From Bacillota bacterium (GTDB taxonomy: Bacteria; Bacillota; Clostridia; Peptostreptococcales; Anaerovoracaceae): a DNA stretch of 34,746 nucleotides. Positions within the stretch are counted from its first letter, which is position 1, and each line of letters begins with the position of its first letter. Below the pieces are notes generated by a model. That model saw nothing but the letters and a program-made list of their open reading frames with translations, had not been told where the DNA came from and did not search any database. The position numbers were made by a program, and so were the translations under genes. Positions 21,632-31,500 of this stretch are shown piece after piece. The stretch covers positions 1 to 34,746 of the forward strand of contig JABUTE010000040.1 in assembly GCA_021443825.1 (NCBI GenBank). The letters are read 5' to 3'.

Positions 21632-23248
21632 CTACTCCATATACAGGCTCTTAAAATCCTGCGCCAGATGGGCCCGGTCTTCTTCGCTGAGGTCCAGAAT
21701 CATTTTAAAGGCTTTCAGTGAGAAATGGGAGAACGAGAACAGCAGCTCGGTGTAGGTCTTCTTATCGAAGCCGTATTCGTCTTCCCAGTCGCAGAGCTTT
21801 TTCATGCCGTAGTAATAGCAGGTGAAGTAGCCGGGCATATCCAGCTGGGCCTGCACCTGGCCCCGGGCGGTTCGCTGATCGAAGCCAAGCTCCTGCATGT
21901 ATACCTCGGTGGCCTGCTGCAGGGTGCAGCCGTAATAGCGCAGCAGCAGATCCGCATGGATGCGCACGGCGGTGTGGTGCCTGCGGTAGGCGGCAAAGAG
22001 CTCAAAGAACGGGTCTTCTTCGTAAATAAAGGCAAAGGCCTTCTCGGTGCGGTGGGCCATGCCCTCCAGCACGGGAATATACTTGGCGCCGATCTTGACC
22101 GTTTCGGGGGCCGGATCGCCGGCATTGCGCACAAACTGGCAATGGTGGCCCGGATAGGCCTCATGCAGGCAGTTCATCTTGAGCCACCCGTCGGTCACGT
22201 TTTTAAAGTTGTACTGATTTAAAAACATGGTGCCGGTAAAGGGTCTTACCTCGTCGTCGCCGTCGGAGTAGCCGCCCCAGGGGAAGGAATACCGCAGGCT
22301 GTAGGGCACCTCTTTGATAAGGCACTGCTCGTCTTTTGGAAGCTTTACGTATTGGTGGGCAAGGGCACGGGTGCGCTTCATATAGTCGGCGGCTCTTGCA
22401 AACATCTCTTCGGCGCTGCCACAGGGGCCGGCATACTTGTTCAGAAGATCGTTCACCTGGCCCATATGAGTGACCGCAGGCTCTCCCTTTTCTTTTGCCA
22501 GGCGGTTTGCCAGTTGGAAGCACTCGGAGCGGGTCTTTTCCATCTCGGTCTTTTCCCACAGCAGCAGCTCGTCAAGCTCGACGCCCCGAAGGTCGCTGAG
22601 CAGGGTGCGGTATTCGGCTTCTTCCATTTTGGCGGTGGCGACCGCATCGTCTACCTCGATACTCTCTTCGGAGGGAAGGTGCCGCTGCAGCTCTTCGGCA
22701 AAGCCTTGCATTTTGGCTGCGGCCCCTTCCATGAAGGAGGATGCCTCTTCAGTCATATACGTCTCGTGGCGGATCTCGTCGGCACAGCTTACCAGGCGAC
22801 GGCAAAGAGCGGGAGCATTGGTTATGGGAACCGCCTGCAGGGCTTCCTCCAGCCGGCCGTAGATGGCTTGGGTGTTCTGCCACTCGGCTTCGCCCTTTTC
22901 GGCAAGGCGGCGGTATTGACGAAAGAAGGCCGAAAGCCCCCGCACCGGATCGTTAAAATAATCGGCGAGCTCATAGCGCAGCGCATCGCAGAAATCCTTC
23001 AATTGGTGCTTCATCACGGTAAAATAAGGAGCCGGTGTATCCAGCCTATCCACCTGCGCCGAAAGCGCTTCGTATTCGGCAAGCAAAAGCTGCCGGTTTT
23101 CTTCGGAGGGGATCACCACCTGATCCTTTCTTCCCTTGCCCGAATGGAGCTGGTAATACATGTCGGCCAACGCCCGATCGAGCTTTCGGTAGGTCGTTGT
23201 CAGTTCTTCTTTATATTCTTCTGCCTTTTGGCCACCGTACGTTGTCAT
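21632..23248 (-). CDS. DUF885 family putative zinc metallopeptidase
   Basis: A 538-residue soluble-looking protein of the DUF885 family, related to gluzincin-type metallopeptidases. The signature NCLHEAYPGHHCQF (His362, Glu363, His368/369) is the HExxxGH-like zinc motif. A downstream glutamate in EGMAHRTEKAFAF may be the third ligand. No signal peptide precedes the start, so it should be cytosolic. The ATG at 23246-23248 has AAAGGAG six bases upstream; an upstream in-frame extension is arginine-rich non-coding translation from the bfd-like gene. It overlaps the stop of that gene by four bases, so the two are coupled. Substrate unknown. Confidence 0.85.
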   Translation of the reverse strand: MTTYGGQKAEEYKEELTTTYRKLDRALADMYYQLHSGKGRKDQVVIPSEENRQLLLAEYEALSAQVDRLDTPAPYFTVMKHQLKDFCDALRYELADYFNDPVRGLSAFFRQYRRLAEKGEAEWQNTQAIYGRLEEALQAVPITNAPALCRRLVSCADEIRHETYMTEEASSFMEGAAAKMQGFAEELQRHLPSEESIEVDDAVATAKMEEAEYRTLLSDLRGVELDELLLWEKTEMEKTRSECFQLANRLAKEKGEPAVTHMGQVNDLLNKYAGPCGSAEEMFARAADYMKRTRALAHQYVKLPKDEQCLIKEVPYSLRYSFPWGGYSDGDDEVRPFTGTMFLNQYNFKNVTDGWLKMNCLHEAYPGHHCQFVRNAGDPAPETVKIGAKYIPVLEGMAHRTEKAFAFIYEEDPFFELFAAYRRHHTAVRIHADLLLRYYGCTLQQATEVYMQELGFDQRTARGQVQAQLDMPGYFTCYYYGMKKLCDWEDEYGFDKKTYTELLFSFSHFSLKAFKMILDLSEEDRAHLAQDFKSLYME

Positions 23249-23442
23249 CGCTCGCTCCTTTCTGCTTCGCGCAGCAGATCCTTTACCAGATATTCGATAA
23301 ATTCCCGGCACCGGCCGCAGCTTTTGGCGCAGCCGGTCATCTGCTGCACCTGGGCAAAGGAGGAGGCTCCCGCCCTGACGGCATCCTCGATCTCGCCGTA
23401 GGTGATGTGCCTGCACTCGCAGGCGATCTTGTTTCTGTTCAT
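23245..23442 (-). CDS. Bfd-like [2Fe-2S]-binding protein
   Basis: A 65-residue protein of the BFD-like [2Fe-2S] family, which in bacterioferritin-associated ferredoxin carries electrons to release stored iron. The cluster cysteines are Cys8, Cys10, Cys42 and Cys45; the 32-residue step from Cys10 to Cys42 equals that in E. coli Bfd. A further Cys38 is present. The helical segment YGEIEDAVRAGASSFAQVQQ matches the fold. Its TGA overlaps the ATG of the DUF885 gene. No bacterioferritin gene is nearby, so the partner is unknown; stand-alone Bfd domains also serve oxidoreductases. Confidence 0.85.
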   Translation of the reverse strand: MNRNKIACECRHITYGEIEDAVRAGASSFAQVQQMTGCAKSCGRCREFIEYLVKDLLREAERSER

Positions 23443-23482
23443 GATAGTCGAACCTTTCTTTTATCGCATGAGCAGCCGCTCT

Positions 23483-24688
23483 TTATGCAGGGCTGCCTTT
23501 TTGAGCGGCTTTCTTTTCTTTGCGGGCGAAGACCGCCATAACAGGGATCGAGACCGCCTCCAGGCAGAGGAACATCACAAACAGGAAGTTGTAATTTCCG
23601 GTTGCCTCGTACAGGGGGCCGATAAACGAAGACAGGGTCGCGGTGATGATATTGGTCGCCGCCGTGAGGTAGCCTCCGTATTTCTTGTAGCCGTTTGCCC
23701 CGAACACCCGGATGGCAATGCGCGCCACGCCAACGGCGCTCTGCGAAAAGACAAGCGAATAGAAGGCCGCCGACAGGAACAGCGCGCCAAGAGTCTTTCC
23801 AAAGAACACGAAGCCGATAAACGACAGCGAGATCATTACGTAAGCGCCCATGCAGGTCTTCCAGGGGCCGATCTTATCGATGCACCAGCCGAACACGATC
23901 TTCCACAGCATGTTGCCGATCTGGCTGGTAGATGACACCAGGGTGGCCGAAGCCAGCGGAAAGCCCATGTCGGTAACGTAGTTGGTCATGTAGCTGGAAA
24001 ACATCCAGGTGCTGCAGGGCGCCAGAATGGCCAAAAGCACGAGAAGAAAAAGCCTGGTATTGAAGGGCTCCTGTTTTTGCTGTGCAAGGTCTTTGCCGGC
24101 AGGTGCGGGTTCGGTTTCTGGAACCGGCCTTCCCAGCATCATAAGGATTCCGGGAATCGCCAGCACGGCGGTGGAGATGCTCATCACCCAGAGGGCCCCC
24201 TGCCAGCCGAAGGCAGCCGTTGCCTTAGCGATGATGGGATTAAAGACGGTTCCCGCAAAGCCCAGCATGGCCATGGCGATGCCTGTGGCCGTGCCTGCAA
24301 AATCCGGCATCCACTGGTTCAACACGAAGGGGACCGCCAGAGCAAAGGTGCTGTTGCCCAGAGAGTAGACGATGGCCGCCAGCGCCCACATGGGAGCGCC
24401 GGTGCCCAGCAGAAACAGCATGTGGCCCGCGATGTTGAAAAAGACGCAGACAAAGGCAAACAGCCGCTTGTCGACCTTAAAGAAATAGCGGGCAAACAGA
24501 GCCGCAAAGAGGGCTCCTGACAGGCCCTTTACCGAAAAATAGGTGGAGACCCTGGTGAGGGGAAAGCCCAGCGAAAGGCGCATGGCCGTAAACAGAGTGC
24601 CCTCTGTGTTAGAGAAGATGCCCGCAGAGACCTCGTAGATCAGCGCGCCGATAAACACGGTCAGCTGCTGCCGGTTCAGTTTTTTCAT
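23483..24688 (-). CDS. Major facilitator superfamily transporter
   Basis: A 401-residue polytopic membrane protein with about twelve hydrophobic segments in two halves, separated by a charged central loop (VPETEPAPAGKDLAQQKQEP, about residues 186-205), the typical MFS layout. The segment ARYFFKVDKRL after helix 2 resembles the conserved MFS loop 2-3. It ends in a basic tail ARKEKKAAQKG. GGGAGG precedes the ATG by nine bases. The substrate cannot be told from sequence; distant similarity to oxalate/formate-type permeases is possible. It lies 34 nt after the M50-like gene and 40 nt before the Bfd-like gene. Confidence 0.88.
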   Translation of the reverse strand: MKKLNRQQLTVFIGALIYEVSAGIFSNTEGTLFTAMRLSLGFPLTRVSTYFSVKGLSGALFAALFARYFFKVDKRLFAFVCVFFNIAGHMLFLLGTGAPMWALAAIVYSLGNSTFALAVPFVLNQWMPDFAGTATGIAMAMLGFAGTVFNPIIAKATAAFGWQGALWVMSISTAVLAIPGILMMLGRPVPETEPAPAGKDLAQQKQEPFNTRLFLLVLLAILAPCSTWMFSSYMTNYVTDMGFPLASATLVSSTSQIGNMLWKIVFGWCIDKIGPWKTCMGAYVMISLSFIGFVFFGKTLGALFLSAAFYSLVFSQSAVGVARIAIRVFGANGYKKYGGYLTAATNIITATLSSFIGPLYEATGNYNFLFVMFLCLEAVSIPVMAVFARKEKKAAQKGSPA

Positions 24689-24722
24689 CGATCATTACCT
24701 CCCGGAACTTCCCGGAGTCTGT

Positions 24723-25859
24723 TTACTGCTTCTGCTTTTGCGCGATCAGGTCGAAGAGACGCTGCTCGTTTTGCGCATCCAGCTTGTTGGGATAGTTTTT
24801 TACGGACTTTGCAAATTGCTTTTGGTATTTTTCGGCCTGCTTTGCATCGGGCTCCACCAGGGTATAGTAGGCGCAGTAAATGCGCTGCATGGAGATAAAG
24901 GTGCGGATGGCCTTAAATTCCTTTTTATGGGCAGCGAAGATGGTCTTTGCGGTGTCGACGTCGCCCTGCAGCGATGCGATGAACAGCAGCTCTCCGCAGA
25001 TCAGCTTTTCGTGCAGCTGGTGGATGCACGTCGCATGGCTGAGAATAAAGGCACCCGTCTCTTTGGCCTCGTCGAAGCGGAAGAGGTTGACCAGGTAGTT
25101 AAAGCGGTTGAAGGCCTGCGACGAGGTGATGGGGTCATCAAGAGGCATCGCCCGGTCGAGGAAAAACAGCTCTTCGGGCATGTCTTGCAGCTGCACCTGA
25201 CGGTCAAGCAGCTCCAGAATGCGAAGAGAATTGGCAAAGGGAACGCGAGCCGCCTTGTTTTTGCAAAGGATCACTGCGTTGGCCCCGTCGGTGCCCAAAG
25301 AGGTAAAGGGAAGGCCGTTGGTGATCAGGAGGGTCAGGTTGAGAAGCCCTGTCAGCAGAGCCGCGGAGGAAGCCAGCGGCGCCGTATTTTTCAGGCAGAA
25401 AAAGGCGATGGCGCCGGCCAGCGCAAGGATCAGATTCATCAGCAGGCCGCCCAGGTTGTAGAGCACCACAGGCATGTCTTTGGGATCGACCTCGGGCGCC
25501 AGCATCAGGCACTGACCGCCGGTGCCGGGCATGCTGTATCTGGCCAGCCTGAGCCTTCCGTTTTCGTTTTGAAAGACCACCTTGCCGAAGCGGATGGAAA
25601 GAAACCGGTAGCCCGACAGCAGCCCGCCGATCAGATGGCCCACTTCATGAAGCCAGATACTGACGAAATAGCAGGCATAGAAACCGGCCATGGCGCACAG
25701 CAGCAGCAGAAACGACTTCGCACCGCCGGACGCAGCCGCCTGCCGCTTTTCCAGCGTGGCCAGCAGAAACCCTGCCGCCCCGCCGCAGCCGGTCAGGCAG
25801 ACAAGATTGAGCGCGTAGAATATGAAGCTTTGAAGCTTGGATTTTTTGCGTGAAGACAT
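24723..25859 (-). CDS. M50-like (site-2-protease type) membrane metalloprotease
   Basis: A 378-residue membrane protein. After a basic N-terminus, hydrophobic segments lie at about residues 10-35 and 47-70. The second runs into WLHEVGHLIGG, with the HExxH zinc motif at 71-75. Further membrane segments include YNLGGLLMNLILALAGA (about 134-150) and GLLNLTLLITNGLPF, followed by GTDGANAVIL with Asp191. This Asp is the expected third zinc ligand of M50 proteases (N/TDG). The C-terminal 170 residues are a soluble, helical region with no PDZ or CBS domain. Start ATG 25857-25859, with AAAGGCGG upstream. Substrate unknown. It lies 31 nt after topB. Confidence 0.8.
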   Translation of the reverse strand: MSSRKKSKLQSFIFYALNLVCLTGCGGAAGFLLATLEKRQAAASGGAKSFLLLLCAMAGFYACYFVSIWLHEVGHLIGGLLSGYRFLSIRFGKVVFQNENGRLRLARYSMPGTGGQCLMLAPEVDPKDMPVVLYNLGGLLMNLILALAGAIAFFCLKNTAPLASSAALLTGLLNLTLLITNGLPFTSLGTDGANAVILCKNKAARVPFANSLRILELLDRQVQLQDMPEELFFLDRAMPLDDPITSSQAFNRFNYLVNLFRFDEAKETGAFILSHATCIHQLHEKLICGELLFIASLQGDVDTAKTIFAAHKKEFKAIRTFISMQRIYCAYYTLVEPDAKQAEKYQKQFAKSVKNYPNKLDAQNEQRLFDLIAQKQKQ

Positions 25860-25890
25860 AGGTGAACCGCCTTTCTGCATCGCAGCCACT

Positions 25891-28500
25891 TTACCTTGGC
25901 TTTTGGGAGTACCATCCGGGGCGGTGGGAAGTTGCCCTGCTGCCTCTTGGCGTAAAGGAAAACTTCAAGCCATATGTACCAAGCTCATTGATAAGGGATT
26001 TGCACTCTGACTCTCCACCGATGATCCAAAGGCTTCCTCCATTATTCCGCTTATCGACGTATTCAAATCCGGATGCTTCAATTACTTTTATTACATCAAC
26101 CTCCTGCGCAGGTACTGCATGTGCGTCAGTTGGGAGATCCCATGTTGCATCACTAACATATTCATAGACTTCAATTATCGGAGTGCCTTTCGCTGCAAAG
26201 TAACTATTGCGATGGTCATCCTCTACCTTTAAGTACCAGCCGCTTTTACGCCCTAATGCCCTTACATTTTCTGCAAATGAAAGAACGCATCCGAATTTCC
26301 TGCATTCTCTGACAAAATCGTTCATAACCTCATCCGAACGAGTTCCTTCAAACCAGATAGCGCCTCCCCTATCGACGTTATCGATCGGCAATAGATTGTA
26401 GTCATTTATCAATTCAAAGAACTTTTGATAATCCGGTTCGGGCAGGGGCGTCCGCACAAAAGAAATATACGGGGCATTCGGGATGAGTGTATATGTTCCT
26501 CTTTCATCTGTTGCTGTCTGATTAGCCAGTAATTCCCGCATCGTTATTGAGCCCAGATATGGATGTGATCCCCTAACTATTTTATAGATCTTTCGAAAAC
26601 CGCAAGCCTTATTCACGCAATAGTACGAATTTTCATATTCCCGCACCATATTACCACACAAAGGACATCTCCCTACGCTATTCGCATTCTTTATACCGGT
26701 ATTTCCTTTTTCAAGAGCATATGCAACAAGCTGTTCTGTTAAGTCATTGATCCCCCTTCTGAATGTCCTTGGATTACCAATTCCTTTGCTGATCTTATTC
26801 AGCGTCGCTTCCCATTGTCCGGTCATATCCGGTCTTGTTAAATACTCCGGAAGGATGGAGATCAGTTTGACACCGTATTCCGTAGGCTGCAGCGTGCGCC
26901 CTTTCCGCACCACCATTTCTTTTGTAATCAGAGTTTCAATTGTGGCCGCTCTGGTCGCAGGAGTACCAATGCCATACTCTGTTTCCTGTACGTCGGCATC
27001 CTCTTCCGCATACGTTCCTGCATGCTCCATTGCAAGCAATAAAGATGCATCGGTATGGTGCGGCGGCGGGGTCGTTTGATCATGCCGTACTCTAAGGTTC
27101 GTAACGTTATAGAATTCCCCTGCTCTACATCTTTTCTGCGGGGTATTTTCTAACCTGCGGCTTTTATCAACAGCACTCCATCCCTCAACCACAACTATAT
27201 CTCCGCCGGCGATAAAAGAATTTTCGCCTAACTGCAGCTCATATTCCTGATGGATCACGACTGCATCCGGAAGGAACATACCCACAAAACGATTCGCAAT
27301 AAGACCATAGACAAGCCTTTCATACTTTGTCCATGTTTCTATTTGTTTTGCCTCGCCCGTCGGAATGATCGCATGATGATCGGATACACCTTTGTTATTT
27401 ATAAAACGACCAAACAGATCTTTTTGACTGGCCTTCGCTTCTTCTACCCCTGCGGACCATTCCGTTTGTTCCAGACTCTCTAACCGCTTTTGTAAGGTTG
27501 ACGCCAAGTCTGAAGACAAAAACCTCGAATCGGTCCTGGGATATGTAATTGCTTTATATTTTTCGTACAGAGACTGCGCCACATCCAGCGTTGTCTTCGA
27601 TGGGATCCCGTATAACCGATTGGCATCTCTTTGTAAAGATGTCAGGTCGTATAATAATTGAGCCGGCACCGATTCTTCTGTCTCTTCAGCGGTTTTGACG
27701 ACCGCCTTCCCATTTTGATTCTTTAAAATAAAGACTTCTAATGCTTTCTTTGTCTCTTCTGTCGCAGGAAATCTCGTGGGATGTACAGCAGTCTCAGCCA
27801 ATTGTTCATTGAGCATTTTTGCATTGATTCCGGAAAAATCAGCCGCAAGCTCATAATATTCCTCTGGCACAAAGTTTCGGCGTTCAAGTGCCCTTTGTAC
27901 AAGGATCGCCAGTGTGGGAGACTGCACTCTGCCTACAGAGAGTCTCCTCATATCGTTGACGATCGCATAAGCCCGACTTCCGTTCATACCGATCAGCCAG
28001 TCGGCTTCTGCCCTGCATCTGGCGCTTTCGTACAGATCATCGTAATCAGAAGCAGGATTCAGGTTTTCAAAACCTTTTTTGATGGCACTAAAAGTCAGCG
28101 ATGAGATCCAAAGACGTTCTACCGGTTTCGTGCACCCGGCCATCTGATAGATATAACGAAAGATCAATTCGCCTTCTCTTCCGGCATCTGTCGCGCAGAC
28201 GATCCTGTCGACCTCCGGGCTATTCATCAGATCTTTTACGATCTCAAACTGTTTTTTTCCTGACTCTATTGGCTTCAGGAAAATCTCATCAGGAATGATC
28301 GGAAGTGTCGATATCGACCATTCCTGATATGCCGGATCCAATTCATCCGGATAGCATAATGTTACCAAATGACCAATTGCCCATGTGACGATATCTGTAT
28401 CGCCGATCTGGCAGCCTGCTCCCTTTTCACGACAGCCAAGAACTTTTGCAATATCTCTGCCTACAGCAGGCTTTTCTGCAACGATAAGTCTTTTTCCCAT
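25891..28500 (-). CDS. topB: DNA topoisomerase III (type IA) with duplicated C-terminal module
   Basis: Type IA topoisomerase that breaks one DNA strand through a 5'-phosphotyrosine and passes another; TopB-like enzymes unlink catenanes and recombination intermediates. The 869-residue protein has the Toprim domain (VAEKPAVGRD with Glu9; TDAGREGE at 104-111), the catalytic Tyr320 in AITYPRTDSR, and GIGTPATRAATIE in the later core. A zinc ribbon carries Cys612, Cys615, Cys628 and Cys633. Beyond it are two copies of a module of about 60 residues (695-757 and 802-864), each with an aspartate-led GG-x-W core and a GWY end. GC content is clearly below that of the flanking genes. It lies 36 nt after the helicase gene. 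Confidence 0.93.
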   Translation of the reverse strand: MGKRLIVAEKPAVGRDIAKVLGCREKGAGCQIGDTDIVTWAIGHLVTLCYPDELDPAYQEWSISTLPIIPDEIFLKPIESGKKQFEIVKDLMNSPEVDRIVCATDAGREGELIFRYIYQMAGCTKPVERLWISSLTFSAIKKGFENLNPASDYDDLYESARCRAEADWLIGMNGSRAYAIVNDMRRLSVGRVQSPTLAILVQRALERRNFVPEEYYELAADFSGINAKMLNEQLAETAVHPTRFPATEETKKALEVFILKNQNGKAVVKTAEETEESVPAQLLYDLTSLQRDANRLYGIPSKTTLDVAQSLYEKYKAITYPRTDSRFLSSDLASTLQKRLESLEQTEWSAGVEEAKASQKDLFGRFINNKGVSDHHAIIPTGEAKQIETWTKYERLVYGLIANRFVGMFLPDAVVIHQEYELQLGENSFIAGGDIVVVEGWSAVDKSRRLENTPQKRCRAGEFYNVTNLRVRHDQTTPPPHHTDASLLLAMEHAGTYAEEDADVQETEYGIGTPATRAATIETLITKEMVVRKGRTLQPTEYGVKLISILPEYLTRPDMTGQWEATLNKISKGIGNPRTFRRGINDLTEQLVAYALEKGNTGIKNANSVGRCPLCGNMVREYENSYYCVNKACGFRKIYKIVRGSHPYLGSITMRELLANQTATDERGTYTLIPNAPYISFVRTPLPEPDYQKFFELINDYNLLPIDNVDRGGAIWFEGTRSDEVMNDFVRECRKFGCVLSFAENVRALGRKSGWYLKVEDDHRNSYFAAKGTPIIEVYEYVSDATWDLPTDAHAVPAQEVDVIKVIEASGFEYVDKRNNGGSLWIIGGESECKSLINELGTYGLKFSFTPRGSRATSHRPGWYSQKPR

Positions 28501-28536
28501 TGGGTCCTCCGGAATAACCAGATCTAAAGTGATTCT

Positions 28537-31500
28537 TTATACCAGAAAGCCATCATTCTTTTTTTCCAGCCCATCCAGAAGCTTCTTCAGATTCTTCGGG
28601 GTGATGTGGACTTTGTAATTTCTGCCTTCGGGGGTGGGATGCAGAACCGGATATTGAGCTTTCGTCTGCAGAATAAAATGCTGCTCGATGCACCACTCGA
28701 TGATATACACGAGATCCGCCTTGCTCAACCGACACAGGCTTCCATATTCTGCAATCTCGTTAAGCTTTGCGTTGCTAATCCGGTTGTTTTTGGAACCTCT
28801 AAGCACATCGGCCAGCATATGCACGCCATAGTAATGCGTTTTACTGACATGCTCCAGCCCCTGCAGCACGGTTTGCACTACATCATTCAGCGCCAGGCCC
28901 TTATAGACATATTCCTTTTTGATTTCTGCCTTTTCGATTTCAACGACGGGCTCCGAATCCCTTGCCAAGACAGGCTTTTTTGGCGCCTGCGCCGGATACG
29001 TGATCGTCTTCGGCTTTGGCTTTCGTGTTTCGGCCTCTTCCTGCGAATCTTCCAGCCCGAACATCATGTTGTATTCTGCCATACTGATCCGCTTGAAGCA
29101 GCCGGTCCCGTTCCTTCGGTAGTTCGTACAGCCAAGTAAATATCCTCCGTTGCCTTTGCCTGGTTTGACGATCAGATATCCATCCCGGCATTTGTCGCAT
29201 TTCATGATCGAAAGTTTTCCGGCCTTCGGTTCGTTAGTCATAAAGCCGCAGATCTCAGGTTCGTTGGTGCAGATATAAAGGCGAAGCCCGAATGCATTCT
29301 TATACCGATACTGCATGGGATATCCGCAGATCGGACAGGACTTTCTGCCCAATCGGGGCTGAGGGTCTTCTTCGTTCCACTCTCCTCGCAGCACTACATT
29401 CTTGTGGTCTCGCTTGAGCTCCAGTAAAAACTCCGACGGATTCTGCTCCGGTGCGATAAAGAACACCCTGTTTTTCGTACGGGTCATGGCCACATAGAAC
29501 AGACGCCTCTCTTCCGCGTAGTCGATGGATCGGTCTCCCTTGATTACAAACGCCAGCACAGGATCGTCCTCGATCTTCGACGGAAAACCATATGTCTCGT
29601 TTCTGCCGTTGACAACGATCACATTGTCATATCCCAGTCCTTTTGAAGCATGAGCCGTCATAAAGGTGATATCCAACTGCGGATAATTTACCGAACGCAG
29701 CTTTCCCCCGCGATTCTTGAATTCAAACAGTCCTGACCGTTCCAACTTATCGCCGTCAAAGCCAAAGCGGCCAAGAAGAAGGATCTTCGATCCGTCAGGC
29801 TTACCCTCCGCCTTGTTATAGACAACGATCTGCTCCAGCGCCGTCTCGACCGCATGGGCCATGGCATAATTGGCACCGCTGCGCCGGTCTGCATTCTGTT
29901 CCTTGCGAGAATTGTCATAGGTGTAGATGATCACCGGATCCTCCAGATGCTTCGGAGATCGCAGCTCTTTGCGGATCTGCGCCGTGTTTTTCTGGATAAA
30001 GCCTCCTGCGATGTCGATCACTTCCTGCGAATTGCGATAGGTGTTTTCGATTTTAAGAAGCTTTGCATAGCCCATCGATTCCGCAAAGTGGGTAAAGAGG
30101 CTGATATCCGACCCGCTGAAGGCATAGATCGACTGCCAGTCATCACCCACCGCCATGATCTTCGCATCAGTCACCTCCGAAAGGGCCTTTGTCAGATCGA
30201 ACCGCTGTCTCGAGATATCCTGATACTCATCGACGATGATGTATTTAAAATCCAGCTTCTGCTTCATCTCCTGAACTTCATGAAGCACTCTGGCCGACTC
30301 ATTGATCATGTCTTCAAAATCGACCGCGTGGTTCGTCTGCAGATACTGCTGATACTCAAGATAGCACTCGCGGCAGATCTCAAGAAACAGCTGGGTGCGC
30401 ACATTCTGGGTGGAACGATACATGCGGCTGAATTCTTCGACCGTATACCCATTCGTCTTGAAATTGGTGATAAATCGGCAGATCAGATTTACCAGCTTTC
30501 GGATATACCGGTTTTCTTCGTCGGAAACAAGCTTTTTGAGCACCTCTTCGTTTGGCCGGGGCTTAAGAACAAATCCATGCCTTTCCAGTTCTTCCTTCAG
30601 ATGCACCGTCAGCGCCCGCCCGTCGTTATACGCCGAGTAGGTGTAGAGCAGTGTCGTTCCGTGCTGCTTGTGCTGGCGGATCTTATCATCAATAGCCGAT
30701 CGATATGCCTGCAGTTCTTCCTGAGTAAACCGGTTGCTGCGACCATCCTCCGTGATGCCAAAATGTTCGATATAAGCAGTCTTTTCGCCCTGCCGGATCA
30801 GAAAATCGGGCGTGTAGGGCTTTTTCGCATACTGAATATCGTAGCGATAGAGGGGCTCGTACTCGTAGTCCAGATTATTCAGGTAGAGGAAGTTGGCGAT
30901 CTCCACCTCCTGGGCTGAACGCATATATTCGCCGTGAATGGTGATCTTCTTTTGGCTTCTGCGGTCGATAATCTGATGCTGATATTCATCGAAATCGCTC
31001 TTCATGGTTGAATAATTAGCTTTCGCCAGTTTATTCAACAGTTCCCTGATGTCACTGCCCTCATAGGGCTCATCGAAATAGGAAGCAAAGAACAGGATCA
31101 GTTTTTCGACCATGCTCTCATTTTTCAGGATAGAATGCTTAAAGTAATCTTGTACCACAAAGTAGAGCTTGCTTTGTTCTACGATATTCAACTTTTCTGG
31201 ATCCTGTTTGCGCAGAATGGCATTGCCTGTGGAATGGAATGTAGCGATAGGGCAATCCAACTGCAGGTCTTTGTTGATCTTATCTCTGAGCTCGCCCACC
31301 GCCTTATTGGTAAACGTGATGATGAGGATCTGCTTCGGGTCGATGCCCTGCTGCTCGACCAAATATTTTACTTTTGCCGCCACCGTAGTGGTCTTTCCTG
31401 CACCGGCACCGGCAACCACCAGGCAGTAATCTTCGTCATTGAGAACGACCCTGCGCTGATCGTCATCCAGCTGAATGTCCGGATCCACATCCTTGAGAAT

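Noticed and set aside
23249..23416. 56-residue N-terminal extension of the DUF885 protein
   Set aside because: It is an out-of-frame reading of the Bfd-like gene. The ATG at 23248 has AAAGGAG six bases upstream.
24738..25853. A 371-codon open frame on the plus strand
   Set aside because: Fully antisense to the M50-like gene, which has HExxH, membrane segments and a good start. The plus-strand translation is Gln/His-rich without structure.
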